From: Gracilariopsis chorda
Taxonomy: Eukaryota; Rhodophyta; Florideophyceae; Gracilariales; Gracilariaceae
DNA: 64,000 nt
Assembly (NCBI GenBank): GCA_003194525.1
Contig: NBIV01000122.1
Coordinates: 62,001-126,000 of the forward strand
Direction of reading: 5' to 3'
Below are positions 11,141 to 22,328 of the stretch, in pieces. Numbering within the stretch: position 1 is the stretch's first letter; each line of letters opens with the position of its first letter. The position numbers and the translations under genes were made by a program. The notes under the pieces were generated by a model that worked only from the letters and a program-made list of their open reading frames with translations, was not told the origin of the DNA and searched no databases.

Positions 11141-11966
11141 CAAATCTGGCGTGCAGCCGACCAAATTGGTGCGGACTTGGCCTTTATATATTGGCTGACA
11201 TTTGACCGGAAGGCCAACTGGCGATTTCTGCATGCACCCACTGATGCGACGGCAACTCGCCGGCGCACTAAGTACCAACTATCCGTGCAATGGGTGAAAA
11301 AATAATAAATAAAATTAACTAAATTACTCTACTTTGGTGGTTTGTGCCCACTACTGTGGCGAACTGCTAATTGACTCTTCCGTTTATCCTGTGTCAAATC
11401 CACTATTAGTGGTCGTAGTTCATGCCATGAATATATTACTAAAACATTCGGGAATTCAACCAAGTACCAAGAATCCCTCCCTGAAAGCATTGGACTTCAG
11501 GTAGTTAGGGACCCGGCAGTCTCCGTTTCCATTTCGGCAGTATTTTCGCTTTCTGGACTCATAGTAGTGTCTCTATAGTCCTGCATTAGCCCTTCACTTA
11601 GCTCACGAGCTATGTACGAATTTGGTCTGAAGCGTAAGTCTTCGTATGCGATCTTTGGGATCCGACGCTCACCTTGCCGCTTGACTGCAGCGTAATGCTG
11701 TAGTGGTTGTACTATGACACCTGGTCTCCACTCGTCAGGCTCGTTTTTTTTCGAAGTTTTGTAAAAGAACAGCACTTCTTCCCCGATTTTTGTAGACCCT
11801 GGTGTAATGGATGAATGGTCGTGAGACTTCAAAAGTCGTTGTAGCGCTCGTGTGGCGATCTGCTCTGTGTATACGTCTATCAGTTCTTGTGTAACCATCT
11901 GAAGTGGCGCTCCAAGTATCGATGGGGCGTATCCCTTCGCGAGTTGGAAAGAACTCATGAGTTTAG

Positions 11967-12703
11967 TGTAGCATTTGGAATGCATTGGTATCGGTATGCC
12001 GGATCGTGAGCTGAGTGGAGGACGACATTCATAGTATGGTGCTACAGTACATGGCTGTCCAGCAAGGACTATGAATGTAACCCCTTTATGGAGGAATGTG
12101 AACCATGGATGGTAATCTGGCACTGCACTGCTGTGCATGGTACTGTAGTGGGCCGCCACTAATTAATTAATTATTTTCTTATATTTTACTATTATAGTTA
12201 GTGGAGAGCCACACATTTAGACACTACTGTCAGACTATTGAATGGCTTCGCAGCCTAGTAAAGGGCGACCTGCCAAGGTGAGGGAGGCGAAGGCCAACAA
12301 ACACCCTCAGCTCTTGACCCTTTGGTCAGACCGTCAGGAATCCTAAGTCGTTTACGACACAGGGGCACCTATAGTATCAGTACTTAATGATTTTTGAGCT
12401 ATAGCTCTTTGTTCCGAGGATATACTCACGTGTTTTACAGCTGACTGTTCTGGTTTGGCCTTTTTTGTTTATTGATATTGTTGTGTTTGCCACAGGACCG
12501 TCTGATACTCTTATCTTTTGGCTACGCTGAGTCTCCGCTCTCGGATACGCTGTTCACACACGTGACATTCGTACTGCTGGTGCTCCCACCTTGGCACTGA
12601 TCTTCTAGCCCCATTGCCCGCAAGGGAACACCCACATTCGTGGTTCGTTTGTGGCTTTCCACCCCGCTACCGAGGCCCTTACAGGCATTAGTGGAATACC
12701 ACA
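11967..12703 (+). repeat. 5' LTR of the 11.1 kb chromovirus
   Basis: It starts TGTAGCATTTGG and ends GGAATACCACA; the length of 737 bp is equal to the 3' copy. It is preceded by TTTAG. The palindrome GAGCTATAGCTC lies inside it. The internal leader 12704-13088 shows no further feature I can name. Confidence 0.92.
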
Positions 12704-13088
12704 TAAACTGCTCCCCAGACCTAGAAGATCAGTTTGCCGCTTTGGTGTGGTTCGGTTACTCGCTTTCGAGAAGTCTTGTGTGTTGTTCACATCGTCTTCT
12801 CCGGAGTCGGACTTTACTCGCGTTATTGATATTTGGAACGCAGTTGGAACCGTCGTTACGGACTCTGTTGAGACAGAAGGGTCACAGGTCTGAACCATAC
12901 TGTTCACTCGTTATATCAGAGATCTGAAGTTTGGAAAGTTTTTTTCTGTTTTGTTTTCTGAGTGCAGAGGAGTTGTCGTTGTCGACCTTGTTGGTTTGTG
13001 TCGATTGCGACTCTCTTTGCGGTACGTGTTCGATTTGTATTGCGTTTTTCGCTGAACGATCTGGAACGCCAGTGGGTATTCGGTGGTT

Positions 13089-15194
13089 ATGCAGACAAGA
13101 AGCCGGTCTAGTTCAGGAAAGCCTGATGCGGCTGGTAGTCGTTTAGCCACGTCTACAGAGGCGGGCAACCGCTTATATCAGCAAGCAGTGAAGTTGAGGT
13201 CGACAGGAGGGGCTGGAACACCTTCCGAGGTACCAAAACCCGCTGCCCGTGAGGGTTCGTCGTCAACGGACGTTCTACGTGCTGAAATACAGCGGCTCCG
13301 TGCGGAATCTGCGTCGCAGAAGTTCCGTCTGGAGGACATGCAAAGTCAAGTGAACTTGTTAGAATCGTCATTGGAGACGTTGAAGCGAGAGCAGATTGCT
13401 CTGAAGAACAGAAGAGATGATTCTCAGATCGCTGATGTCGTTCGGACAGTACGAGAAGACGTCAACCGCCTGATGGAAATGCAAGGAAACGTTTTGGATA
13501 CCCCATCGGCAATACCGGTCACTGTTGAGGAGGTCCTCTCACGCGGTAATCCTCGCCTGGAACGACTTGAGAACGTGGTGAACACACCTGTGCAAGCAGA
13601 ACGTTCCGAAGCGCAAGCGGTCGGTCCAACCGAAGCCCTTTCGAAAAGGAAAGAACGGAAGAAGCAGCCTTCAAAGCGGTCTAAGAAGTGATAGTCCACA
13701 AGGCCTGATGATTCTGATGAGAATTCGGAGTATTCCGATGATGATGACTCCTCTGCGGAGAGTTCTGAGGACGATTCGTCAGAGGACGACAGTAGTTCGA
13801 GTGACGAGGAAGAATCTCGCCACACGAGAAGGAGGAAGAGTGGTAACTCAGTTTCGTGTCTCAAGAAGGGACCTTCCCACCGGGGAATGAAGCGCCTTTC
13901 GTGTACGAATCCGCTTTATCGGAAGATTACCGATTATCGGTACTATCGATTACGCGTTCGTAAAACAAAGCGATCAGGTCGCGAGACGGGAAAAGTGAGG
14001 GATCACATTCGCCGATTGAAAGTTGGTTTGGATGCACTCACCTTTGATGGGACGGATCCCATACTCATCTTTGAGTTGTTGAGTCGGTTTGTCATAGAGG
14101 CAGACACTCTCAAGGTTAGCGAAGCGCAGGCGTTCGTGGCTTTACCACACTTTCTGCGAAGGCTCGCACTGGAACAGTATCGTGCTGTCAGCGGTTCCCT
14201 GAATGCAGATGATGGTGGATTCACCTGTTGGTCCGAGGCTGTTCAGTATTTTTTGCGTAGTTACGCTACTTCGAACGCCATTCGTGGGGCAATCTTGGAT
14301 CTCAGGGATGTTACCCAGGAGGATATAGAGACAGAGGTAGAGTACAGCTCGAGGCTGAATAGTGCAGCAATTCGTTGCGGAAATGTTCACAGTATGGATG
14401 ACAAGATGACGCTTTACATCGATGGGCTAGATAAGACTATCAAGTCACTTGTTGCCCGTCATCGGTAACGGCATCATCGAATTTGCTTCTTGGAGCTTAT
14501 TAAATTCGCACAGGCGGAAGGAGATGCGGTCCGAGCCCGCAGTGGAGTCGGCTCTGCAACCCGACGTCTTGGGATGTACACCACTAAAGATGCAAGTGTG
14601 CAGCGTGCTGCGAAGAGGGGCAAAGCCATGTATCTGGAATCGTCAGAGGATTCGCGTCTTTCGACACAGACGCCACGGGAAAGCCATGCGGAGCATGATG
14701 CTGTGCAGTATCTGGATGAACCAGTTGGGTCGATACCGACCAGGGATCTGCCTTCAACTGAGTCTCTCCAGGATTCTGAACTGATGGCTATGGAACAATG
14801 CAGGTATCCATACCAAAGAAATGCGGTCATTCCGCCCGCAGGAGGGATAACTGAGAAGAGACCCGGTTGGGTAAACAATCGCTTGGTGGGCAACTACCAA
14901 GGGCGACAGAACAGGGAAGGCCTGATTTGTTATAGCTGCGATGCTAGACACCATCTGTCGGCAGAGTGCACGCTGTCGGTCAGAAACCTTGGTCAGTTCA
15001 TCCTGAATTATGAAGCCCTTTCGGAAGCTGAACGTGCCCGTGTACCGGCTAATTCGAATTGGCAGGCCAAAGCTTGGGTTACAGCAGACGCCAGAAGCCA
15101 AGGGGAAATTCAGAAGGTGGAGCAAGGACGCGCTGACGCGAAGATGGGGAACGCAACGGTGGTGGTTCCTAAGCCCGCTCAATTGGGAAACTAG
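13089..15194 (+). pseudogene. Gag region of the 11.1 kb chromovirus
   Basis: The start MQTRSRSSSGKPD (ATG 13089) resembles typical Gypsy gag starts. A coiled coil (about residues 60-110, leucine-rich) is followed by a basic patch and a Ser/Asp/Glu-rich acidic stretch (about 13700-13820), a capsid-like domain (about 13990-14460, with LLSRFVIEADTLKVSE) and a zinc knuckle CYSCDARHHLSAEC near 14930-14975. The family role is the particle shell and RNA packaging. The region carries a few breaks. Confidence 0.75.
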
Positions 15195-15256
15195 AGGAGG
15201 GAGTCCTCAGGGGGTCGGTAAAGATCGATCCCATCTTACCGGCCGGGGTTGCGACA

Positions 15257-15979
15257 TTGCCCCGCTCCCAGGATTTTACACCGAAGGTCCTTCTGAGATC
15301 AGAGAGATCTTCGAATGTCAGAAAACGAGTGCAGCTCGACTGCGCTTTAAAACGCCCTTGGAGACGATATGTGTGCCCAGGAAGACGGACGGACTACGTC
15401 ATGATCATGGCCCGCAGGAATTATAAGGTCTATGCCGACATCGGCTCGTCAAAGTCTCTCCTGTCACGCACGCTCGCAGTTCTGGGCCCAATTTCATCAG
15501 ATTGTCTGAACTACAGTCTGACGAGCGAGCTCGAATCCAGGAGGCATGCTTACCGGATATCCGGGATGCAAAAAAGAGACTTATCACGTCTCTTGGAACG
15601 AAAAGTTGTCGTTCAACTCGGAAATCATGTTGTCATGTTGCCGTTTATCGTGTGTACCACGTTAACTGCACCAGTTGTGCTGGGTTGTGATTATTGTGAC
15701 AGGTTTGTCGAAGCAATTCGTCCGAAGAATCGGGAAGTTGAGTTGGACGATGGGTCCACTGTACCGATAGTACGGAGACCATTGAAGCGTTCAAACGCAG
15801 CTGCTCCATTACCCCCTTCGCAGGAATACGAAGCCCCGAAGGGCAGGACTTCACCACGTATTCGTGTGTCTCAGATGACTGTGGTGCCTCCCCAACATCA
15901 GGCTTGGATAACAGTTACGACTGCGAAGCATGGAATTGTTGTCATTCAGCCGAACTCGGCACTTTATCATACCCATTGA
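15257..15979 (+). pseudogene. Protease region of the 11.1 kb chromovirus
   Basis: This lies between the gag zinc knuckle and RT. It opens with a block like MIMARRNYKVYADIG and later has VVLGCDYCDRFV, both shared with the protease stretch of the element at 1125-8600. The family enzyme would cut the polyprotein. Confidence 0.6.
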
Positions 15980-16259
15980 ATATTGGTCGCTAACGGTATT
16001 GCCCAAGTGGAGCCCAACAGGCCATTCAAAATCCTGGTGAGCAACACCGGAGTCAATGAGTGCAGACTGCACAAGAATCAGGTTCTTGGGACCGCTCTGC
16101 GACACCCTTCGGTAGTCATACCTACTCATGTTATGACGGCAGACGTCTTGGAAATTTCACCTGAGAGTGATTCGCAGCCGGCACTGGCACAAACAGCGAC
16201 GAAAAACGTGAAGGAGGAGAAGGTTTCCGAGGAGGAAACTGAAGAAGCCCTCGAGGGCG

Positions 16260-17700
16260 TGAAGATGGAACACGTTCCTGAGGAGTATCGCGAGAGATTA
16301 CGCAGGTTACTGCTGAAGTTTTCACATATGTGGAATGGCCACCTTGGCCAGATCACTGCTACAGAGCATCAAATCGACGTGTTGTCGGGCACTAGACCCA
16401 TCGCCCAACTACCGTATCGCGCAGGGCCGCGAGCTCGACAAATCGAACAGGAACATGTTGACTCCATGCTGGAGAAAGGAATTATTGAGCCAGCTCAATC
16501 AGCATGGGCCTGACCCGTGGTTTTAGTTCTGAAAGCAGATGGATCGTTACGCTTTTGCGTTGACTACAGAAAACTGAACGCAGTAACAGTGAGGGATACT
16601 TATCCATTGCCACGCATGGATGAATGCATCGACAGCCTTGGAGAAGCCAAAGTTTTTACTACGTTTGACGCAAATTGGGGTTATTGGCAAGTGCCCGTTG
16701 CACCGAAAGACTGCGACAAGACCGCTTTTGTTTGTCACGCAGGATTATATCGCTTTAAGCGAATGCCTTTTGAACCAATGCTCCGGCGAAGTTTCAGCGC
16801 GCAATCGATATCATACTCTCACAGTATAAGTGGAAGACTTGTTTAGTCTATTTGGATGACATCATTGTCTATAGTCGAAACATGGAAGACCATTTCTCTG
16901 ATGTCGAGGCAATCCTCAAGCAATTGGATGATGCAGGAAACTCATTGAAGATTAAGAAGTGTGAATGGTTCACGAAGCAGGTAAAGTACCTTGGACACCG
17001 GATCAAACCGGGAACTTTGGAAATCGAGGAGACGCAGACAGCTGCAATACGTGAAGCAAAACCGCCGCGGACACAAACGCAACTACGTGCCTTCTTAGGG
17101 CTCTGTAATGTCTACAGGAGATTTGTTCCACGCTACTCGCATGTCACTGCGCCTTTGAACGCTTTATTGAAGAAAGGTGAACCCTCACAGTTGAAGGAAT
17201 TCCGGGAAGCCGAAACGGACGCTTTCGAAACACTGAAGCAGATGCTGACCTCAGCCCAAGTGCTTCGACTTCTGAAACCGGATCTACCCTTTTCCGTCGA
17301 CACGGATTCTAGTGATTACCAAGTAGGGTGTGCCCTTTTTCAAACGCACGAAGACGGTAAGCGTTATTCTATTGGATATTGGTCTCGTTCACTGCATCAG
17401 GCAGAGAAGAACTACTCCATTTCCGAAAAGGAATGTTTAGCTGTAGTATGGGCTCTTATGACCGTTAGGCCTTGCCTACAGGGGGTACACTTCACGGCCA
17501 ACACGGATCATTCTTGCTTAAGATGGCTTATGTCAATTCCTGACCCTTCAGGACGCTTAATGTGCTGACGGCTACGTCTTTCTGAATTTGATTTCGCAGT
17601 CAAATACACGAAAGGGACCTGTAATGTCCACGCTGACGCACTTTCGCGGCTCGAAACTCTGGGCAAAACCCAATTGGAAATTGATGATGACATCCCTTGT
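16260..17700 (+). pseudogene. Reverse transcriptase-RNase H region of the 11.1 kb chromovirus
   Basis: Ordered RT blocks are FCVDYRKLNAVTVRDTYP, FDANWGYWQVPV and the catalytic YLDDIIVYS near 16850-16875. The connection (LGHRIKPGTLEIEE, RAFLGLCNVYRRFVP) and RNase H (FSVDTDSSDYQVGCALF, SEKECLAVVWAL) follow. This is clear Ty3/Gypsy. It carries several breaks. Confidence 0.88.
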
Positions 17701-17899
17701 CTTACGATGGAAGAGCTGTTATCTCCAGAGATAGAAGTGGAAACTTGGGACGATGAAGATTAAGTCATGGATGTACTGATAGCACAGATAACGGATACTG
17801 ATGCTGATCGGCAGCTCGAACGAATTACGCTCGAGGAGCTACTCCGTGAACAGTTCACTGACGCTTTTTGTGCGGCAATCCGCTAACGTCTTAACGGGG

Positions 17900-18935
17900 G
17901 GAGGTGCTACCTTTTCGTCTCGACGATCGCGGAGTATTAGTTCGAACTGTCGAAGCCTATGTGCAGATTGTAATACCACACTCTCTGAAGAGCAGGGTAC
18001 TGCATCTGGCCCATTATTCTCAGCTATCTGGTCACCCAGGGGGTACGAAGCTTTATCTAAGCCTAAGAAGAGACTTCTATTGGCCAAAATTGGCGATGGA
18101 CTGCCACGCGACGGCTAAGTTGTGCGCAACGTGCACTAGGAACAGAGTGAAACTGTGGAAAAAGAAGAAGCCGCTGAAGCTATTTCTGGCGAAGGCGCCT
18201 TTGGAGTATGTGAGCATAGATATACTTGGGGAATTAATTCGCTCTAAGCGAGGAAACAGATACCTCTTGGTAATTACCGAGCGCTTCTCGAAGCTGGTGA
18301 AAACAGTTCCGCTTAAACGGATTACCGCTCCCGTGATCGCACGAGCTTTTATCCACCATTGGGTTTACTACTACGGACCCCCGGATGATCTGCTCTCAGA
18401 TAACTGAAAGCAATTTGTTGCTCGCTTCTTTCAGGATGTACGCAGGATAATGGGTGTTAAGAACGTGTTTACCATGAGATATCATCCGCAGTGTAACGGT
18501 CAGGTAGAACGATACAATCGCACTCTACTAGCCGCTCTCTGGCACTACATTTCTGACCACCCGAAGGATTGGGATCTGTACAAGGATACTCTCTGTTACG
18601 CGTACAATACACAGGTGCATTCGACGACGAAGTTTGCTCCGTTTGAGCTGGTACTGTCACGCCGACCACCGGCTCTACCACCCGAGGTTAGCTCACAGGA
18701 CGACGGCAAAGAAGACATGCCGACCCCGGCTCAGTTTCACCTCCAATGGAGGAATGAGCTGCACGCACGCGCTATGCAGGCCGCTAAGCAAATGGGAAAG
18801 GCCCAGGAACGGTTTAAACGCAACTACGATGCGACGACCAGACCGGCCATACCGGATTTGCAGGTTGGAGGACACGTCTTCATGAGATTGGAGAGAACTG
18901 ACGGGAAGGTGCCCGAAGAAAAGAAAGGAAACTGA
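17900..18935 (+). pseudogene. Integrase region of the 11.1 kb chromovirus
   Basis: The zinc-binding N-terminus is HLAHYSQLSGHPGG with LCATC. The DDE core is seen as YVSIDILGE, then LLSDN, then the Glu in CNGQVERYNRTLLA. The C-terminal block NTQVHSTTKFAPFELVLSR follows. It carries a few breaks. Confidence 0.85.
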
Positions 18936-19025
18936 CGCAGTCACAAGCTAGCCCCGATTGCGACAGGGCCGCACGAAGTTGTTGAATTCAACGAAGACAC
19001 CGTTTTCATCACACGAGGAATTGAA

Positions 19026-20303
19026 GTGGAGCGTGTTTCGCCCGATAGAGTGGTGAATGCACCTGTTCAAGAGCCTCTGGTGAACGCACCGAATGCTCCT
19101 GCCAGTGCAGATACCACGCATGTGGACACGGGTGAGCGGTTGCCCGCGCAACCTCTCCCAAAGTCGGAAATATTGGATGTACCGCCGATCGGCTACTCAG
19201 TGCACACACGAGTGCCACTTGGCATTCCATATTTGGGACACGGCTCCGTGTCACCAGAATTTAGTGAGTCACACCACGGCGCAATGCCTGGCGACATCGC
19301 CGACGTTGGGGCGACTCCCGTGGAGAGCGCTACACCTACCAGTAGCACTCCGCGCAACGTGAGCGTGTCACATGACGGTCAGATAACCGAAAACGCTGCC
19401 CGTAGCGGAAAGGACACGACCGTTCGTGAAGAGCCACTGCCGGCTAAAGAAGGTGAACGCACCGTGAATGATTCCTCGCCAAACGTTGACGTTCGTCAAA
19501 CGGAGGAGGATACTGTGATTAGTGAAGATATCCCGGAATCGGAGAAGAGAGAAGATGGATTTTCATCATTTAGTGACGCTACAGTGAGCGAAGCTATTGT
19601 GGAAGGGCCACATAGCGAGCAGAAAACTGTGTCGGCAGATTCTGTGTCTGTTGGTGCAGCCACCAAGAAGGGGATCACCCCAACCCTACCGGCTATTGTA
19701 AGCCCGGACAAGATGCCAACCTCTTCGAAAAGCCCCAAACAGCTAAAGACTGTTAGTGTCGACAGTACACAAGAAAAATCGGATCAACCGAACGGAAATG
19801 TTGTTGTTGCTAAGCCATCAAAGGCACCGGACCCTAGGAGACTAGCAGTGAGATACCATACTGGTGGAGGAACCACTTCGCGTCACCCCGCAGTAGAGGG
19901 ACTCCCACCAAGGGGAAATTCAAGTCGTTTAACAATGCAAGTCGACGCGTTCTCGCGAGATGTTCCTAAGGAAACATCCAGTCACAGGGATACTGTACGC
20001 AGTAATGACCCAACTGCAAAGACGCAAGAATATGTAATGGAAGAAATCGTCGATCATTATACTGATGATGAAGATCACAGCTTACGGTACAGGACCAGAT
20101 GGTACGGGTATCCGCCTGAGTCTGACACATGGGAACCCATAGAAAAACTCTGCCAAGGTCGCATATACTTCGCTATTGCAAGCGTTACGGACTGGCTATT
20201 CCAGAGGATATCAATTCTGCGATGGTCGGATAACCCCTACCGTGTGCAGTGTACTGCGTCCTCGCATGGACTCATGAAACAGATGCATCAGAAGATGAAG
20301 TAG
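19026..20303 (+). pseudogene. Integrase C-terminal tail with chromodomain, 11.1 kb chromovirus
   Basis: A long open stretch is rich in Ser, Thr, Pro and acidic residues and ends with a chromodomain at about 20029-20160 (YVMEEIVDHYTDDED, then YRTRWYGYPPESDTWEP). In chromoviruses this module steers integration by binding modified histones. The tail of about 330 residues between the integrase core and the chromodomain is unusually long and low in complexity. 20304-20476 is purine-rich and non-coding. Confidence 0.8.
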
Positions 20304-20440
20304 AAGAGTTATGAAGACATACGAAGATGAAGTAGGAAGCTACGAAGAACTGAAGAATTGAAGAAAAGAAGACAGAAGCGAATGGTTCGCATGGAAAAAG
20401 AAGTATGAGGGATATAGATTTCAAGTTTACTTGGATTCAT

Positions 20441-20476
20441 ACCGATAATCGGTTGATGGTCAATCTAGGTACCTAG
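20441..20476. repeat. Palindromes between convergent pol and antisense ORF ends
   Basis: ACCGATAATCGGT (20441-20453) and the perfect 12 bp palindrome CTAGGTACCTAG (20465-20476) lie immediately downstream of the antisense ORF stop and 140 bp past the chromodomain frame. They may be involved in 3' end formation on either strand. This is inference only. Confidence 0.35.
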
Positions 20477-22180
20477 TTAACCATAAGGGCTCATGTTCAT
20501 ATGATTTTGGAGAAGCTGCATCAACCCAGCACGATTTTGACCCTGTACGAGCATAGGAGGGAGCCCCGTTTCAATGAGGAAATTCCTCAAGTTGTCGAGG
20601 TTATTGTCTCCACTGCTTGTCGGTTGCTGCTGCGCCGTCTCGTTTGCAGCAGCCTGCTCTTCAGGATTGTATTGTGAAACGGACCCAACAGCAGGAGCTG
20701 GAGTAACTTGTGCTTGCTGCACGTTCTCTTGTTCCACCGGCATCGGTCCCTCTATATTGTCGAGATCGACGTATTCACTGTCGTCCATTTCGTCAACCAC
20801 GGGATCGTCGTACCCTTCCTCGTCATCGATTGCATCGGAGTTTGCCGGTTGCGGCTCAAACACATATCCAACAGGCTGAGTCATCGGCATCGCCCGAGGG
20901 TTTTCGCGCAGATGTTTAGCTGCTTCAGTTGTGACATGTTCACGAGTCCAGGGGTCATACCAGATGAAATTGCCACCTTGGTTACTGGTCCATCCAGGAG
21001 AATGGTAGGCACTCAAGGCCAAGTTGCCGCGAGTGCGATGTTCATTCGGAACTAGATACCAGTTAACTTGGTCCATAACATCTAGAAGATGGTGAAAGTC
21101 GGCCTGGTTGGCACTTAAACCCAACACAAGGGACAAATCGAGTGATCTCGCTAGCTGCCGTGCTACCGGCGTCATGTACCATAATCGATATGTGTCGTAT
21201 ACATCCCACAGGATGTTACACTCCGTCTTGGCGATGAATTCCGTGTAGGCCACGACCCAGTATCCGGAATACGGACTTTTTGCTAGCTCGGAGCCATAGT
21301 AGGTGAGTACTGGAGGTAACTCTGTCGAGCAACCACGAGGACTCTCGATGGTGTTCCAGTGAGCTGGAATGGGAACGTAGCGTCCGTTACGCGCAAATCG
21401 GCAAATACTGTCAATCTCAATCATTTGATATGGCACCAGATACCCGATACGTGACTTCGTTCTCCTCTCCCAACGAGGAAACTCCCAGTACGGAACATCC
21501 CGTTTTCGAAGAAACCAGAATTCGGCGCGCAACAAGGGTTGAGCGAAGCAGAGAGCTGCATTGTCGACGGTCGTGCGAGACCTCCATTGGCGAACGTCCA
21601 AGTTTGCAAGGTTCTCGAGGTACGAGTATGCTTCGCCGTTGGTACGGGCTGCCCATTTATCAATGTTCCAATCCTCATCTAGAGGTACGGTACTGATTGT
21701 GCGGCGCATCCGCCGATATACCAACCGAGTGAACCTCGTACGAGCCTGAACCATGGTCTCACCACGACGTCGCGATATCGCGTTATCTGGAAGCGCACAG
21801 TGCGTAAGCCAATCCTCGGTGTAGACCGCGTACAGCGGAAGACCATCGGGAAGGCGCCCCGCCACGACGTACTGATTGATCAGACCTTCATCGCGAACCG
21901 CCGCGGGATAGAACCAAGGAGCTTGGGCGAAGAGTGCAGTATGCTGCAGAGGATTCTTCCCGACCAGATCGGCATAGTGCGGAAAGTTCTGTACGCTCGC
22001 TGCAGACGGCTGATTGATTCGTGCAGTCGAAGAGAGGTAAGCTGGAGTGTAAGGTTGATGCCCTTGAGGCAGAGGCGTTGTCGAGAAAGCAGGTGCCACT
22101 GCGGGAGGATTGAACCCGGACATCGGGATCTGCATGTCGTCGTTCAACTGCGATGTATAGAATGGATTGTTCGGATTCAT
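20477..22180 (-). CDS. Antisense 567-aa orphan ORF inside the chromovirus
   Basis: This is an unbroken minus-strand ORF between the chromodomain end and the 3' LTR. I recognise no family. Seen in the sequence: a Pro/Gln/Asn-rich N-terminus (1-60), an aromatic core rich in Trp, Tyr and Arg (about 90-430, including a basic helix-like segment near 137-160), a strongly acidic patch (448-478), a Gln/Ala stretch (483-522), and a C-terminal segment (528-562, LRNFLIETGLPP then RAGLMQLLQNHM) weakly like a SAP DNA-binding helix pair. No signal peptide or membrane span is apparent. The start at 22180 is supported by the context TTTCAATG and a TATA-like box about 100 bp upstream. The stop TAA (20477-20479) sits beside palindromes. 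Antisense extra ORFs before the 3' LTR are known in some plant Tat/Retand elements; any kinship is unproven. A captured host gene is the main alternative. Confidence 0.8.
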   Translation of the reverse strand: MNPNNPFYTSQLNDDMQIPMSGFNPPAVAPAFSTTPLPQGHQPYTPAYLSSTARINQPSAASVQNFPHYADLVGKNPLQHTALFAQAPWFYPAAVRDEGLINQYVVAGRLPDGLPLYAVYTEDWLTHCALPDNAISRRRGETMVQARTRFTRLVYRRMRRTISTVPLDEDWNIDKWAARTNGEAYSYLENLANLDVRQWRSRTTVDNAALCFAQPLLRAEFWFLRKRDVPYWEFPRWERRTKSRIGYLVPYQMIEIDSICRFARNGRYVPIPAHWNTIESPRGCSTELPPVLTYYGSELAKSPYSGYWVVAYTEFIAKTECNILWDVYDTYRLWYMTPVARQLARSLDLSLVLGLSANQADFHHLLDVMDQVNWYLVPNEHRTRGNLALSAYHSPGWTSNQGGNFIWYDPWTREHVTTEAAKHLRENPRAMPMTQPVGYVFEPQPANSDAIDDEEGYDDPVVDEMDDSEYVDLDNIEGPMPVEQENVQQAQVTPAPAVGSVSQYNPEEQAAANETAQQQPTSSGDNNLDNLRNFLIETGLPPMLVQGQNRAGLMQLLQNHMNMSPYG

Positions 22181-22276
22181 TGAAAAAAGAAGGCACTGTT
22201 CGTCAGAGTTTGAAGCTTGCTTCGTTCGTGATCTTCGTTGTGAAGGAAAGGAAACCGGAAGACCGGAGGACAGACC

Positions 22277-22288
22277 GCTTATTTATGC
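22277..22288 (-). promoter_or_regulatory. TATA-like box of the antisense ORF
   Basis: On the minus strand the sequence reads GCATAAATAAGC, about 97-108 bp upstream of the ATG at 22180. The space between is free of upstream ATGs that I could see. It lies between the ORF and the 3' LTR, so the ORF appears to have its own promoter rather than LTR-driven expression. Confidence 0.5.
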
Positions 22289-22314
22289 ACTCTTGCGTGG
22301 CGGTGCTCCGCGCT

Positions 22315-22328
22315 AAACTGGGGGGATA
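22315..22328 (+). promoter_or_regulatory. Polypurine tract of the chromovirus
   Basis: AAACTGGGGGGATA sits directly before the 3' LTR start (TGTAGC at 22329). This is the usual place for plus-strand DNA priming. It confirms that the antisense ORF lies inside the element, upstream of its 3' LTR. Confidence 0.7.

Larger units (their letters stand above)
8671..11239. mobile_element. PIF/Harbinger DNA transposon with TIRs and ACT target duplication
   Basis: A 17 bp terminal inverted repeat, GGGTGCATGCAGAAATC, lies at 8671-8687 and its exact complement at 11223-11239. Both ends are flanked by the direct repeat ACT (8668-8670 and 11240-11242), a 3 bp duplication as expected for Harbinger, though most family members use TWA. 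Inside are two convergent genes, the classic Harbinger pair: a Myb/SANT-like protein (8882-9730, +) and a DDE transposase (9868 to about 10984, -). Two hairpins separate their ends and a strong hairpin lies near the right end. The size of 2569 bp fits an autonomous element. The Myb gene has an early in-frame TAG and the transposase start is unclear, so activity is doubtful. Confidence 0.88.

Noticed and set aside
13424-13864. Serine-rich minus-strand ORF in the chromovirus gag
   Set aside because: It is the mirror of Asp/Glu/Ser codons on the coding strand and has no start context.
20477-22180. Antisense ORF as an envelope gene
   Set aside because: Wrong strand, no signal peptide, no membrane span and no cleavage site.
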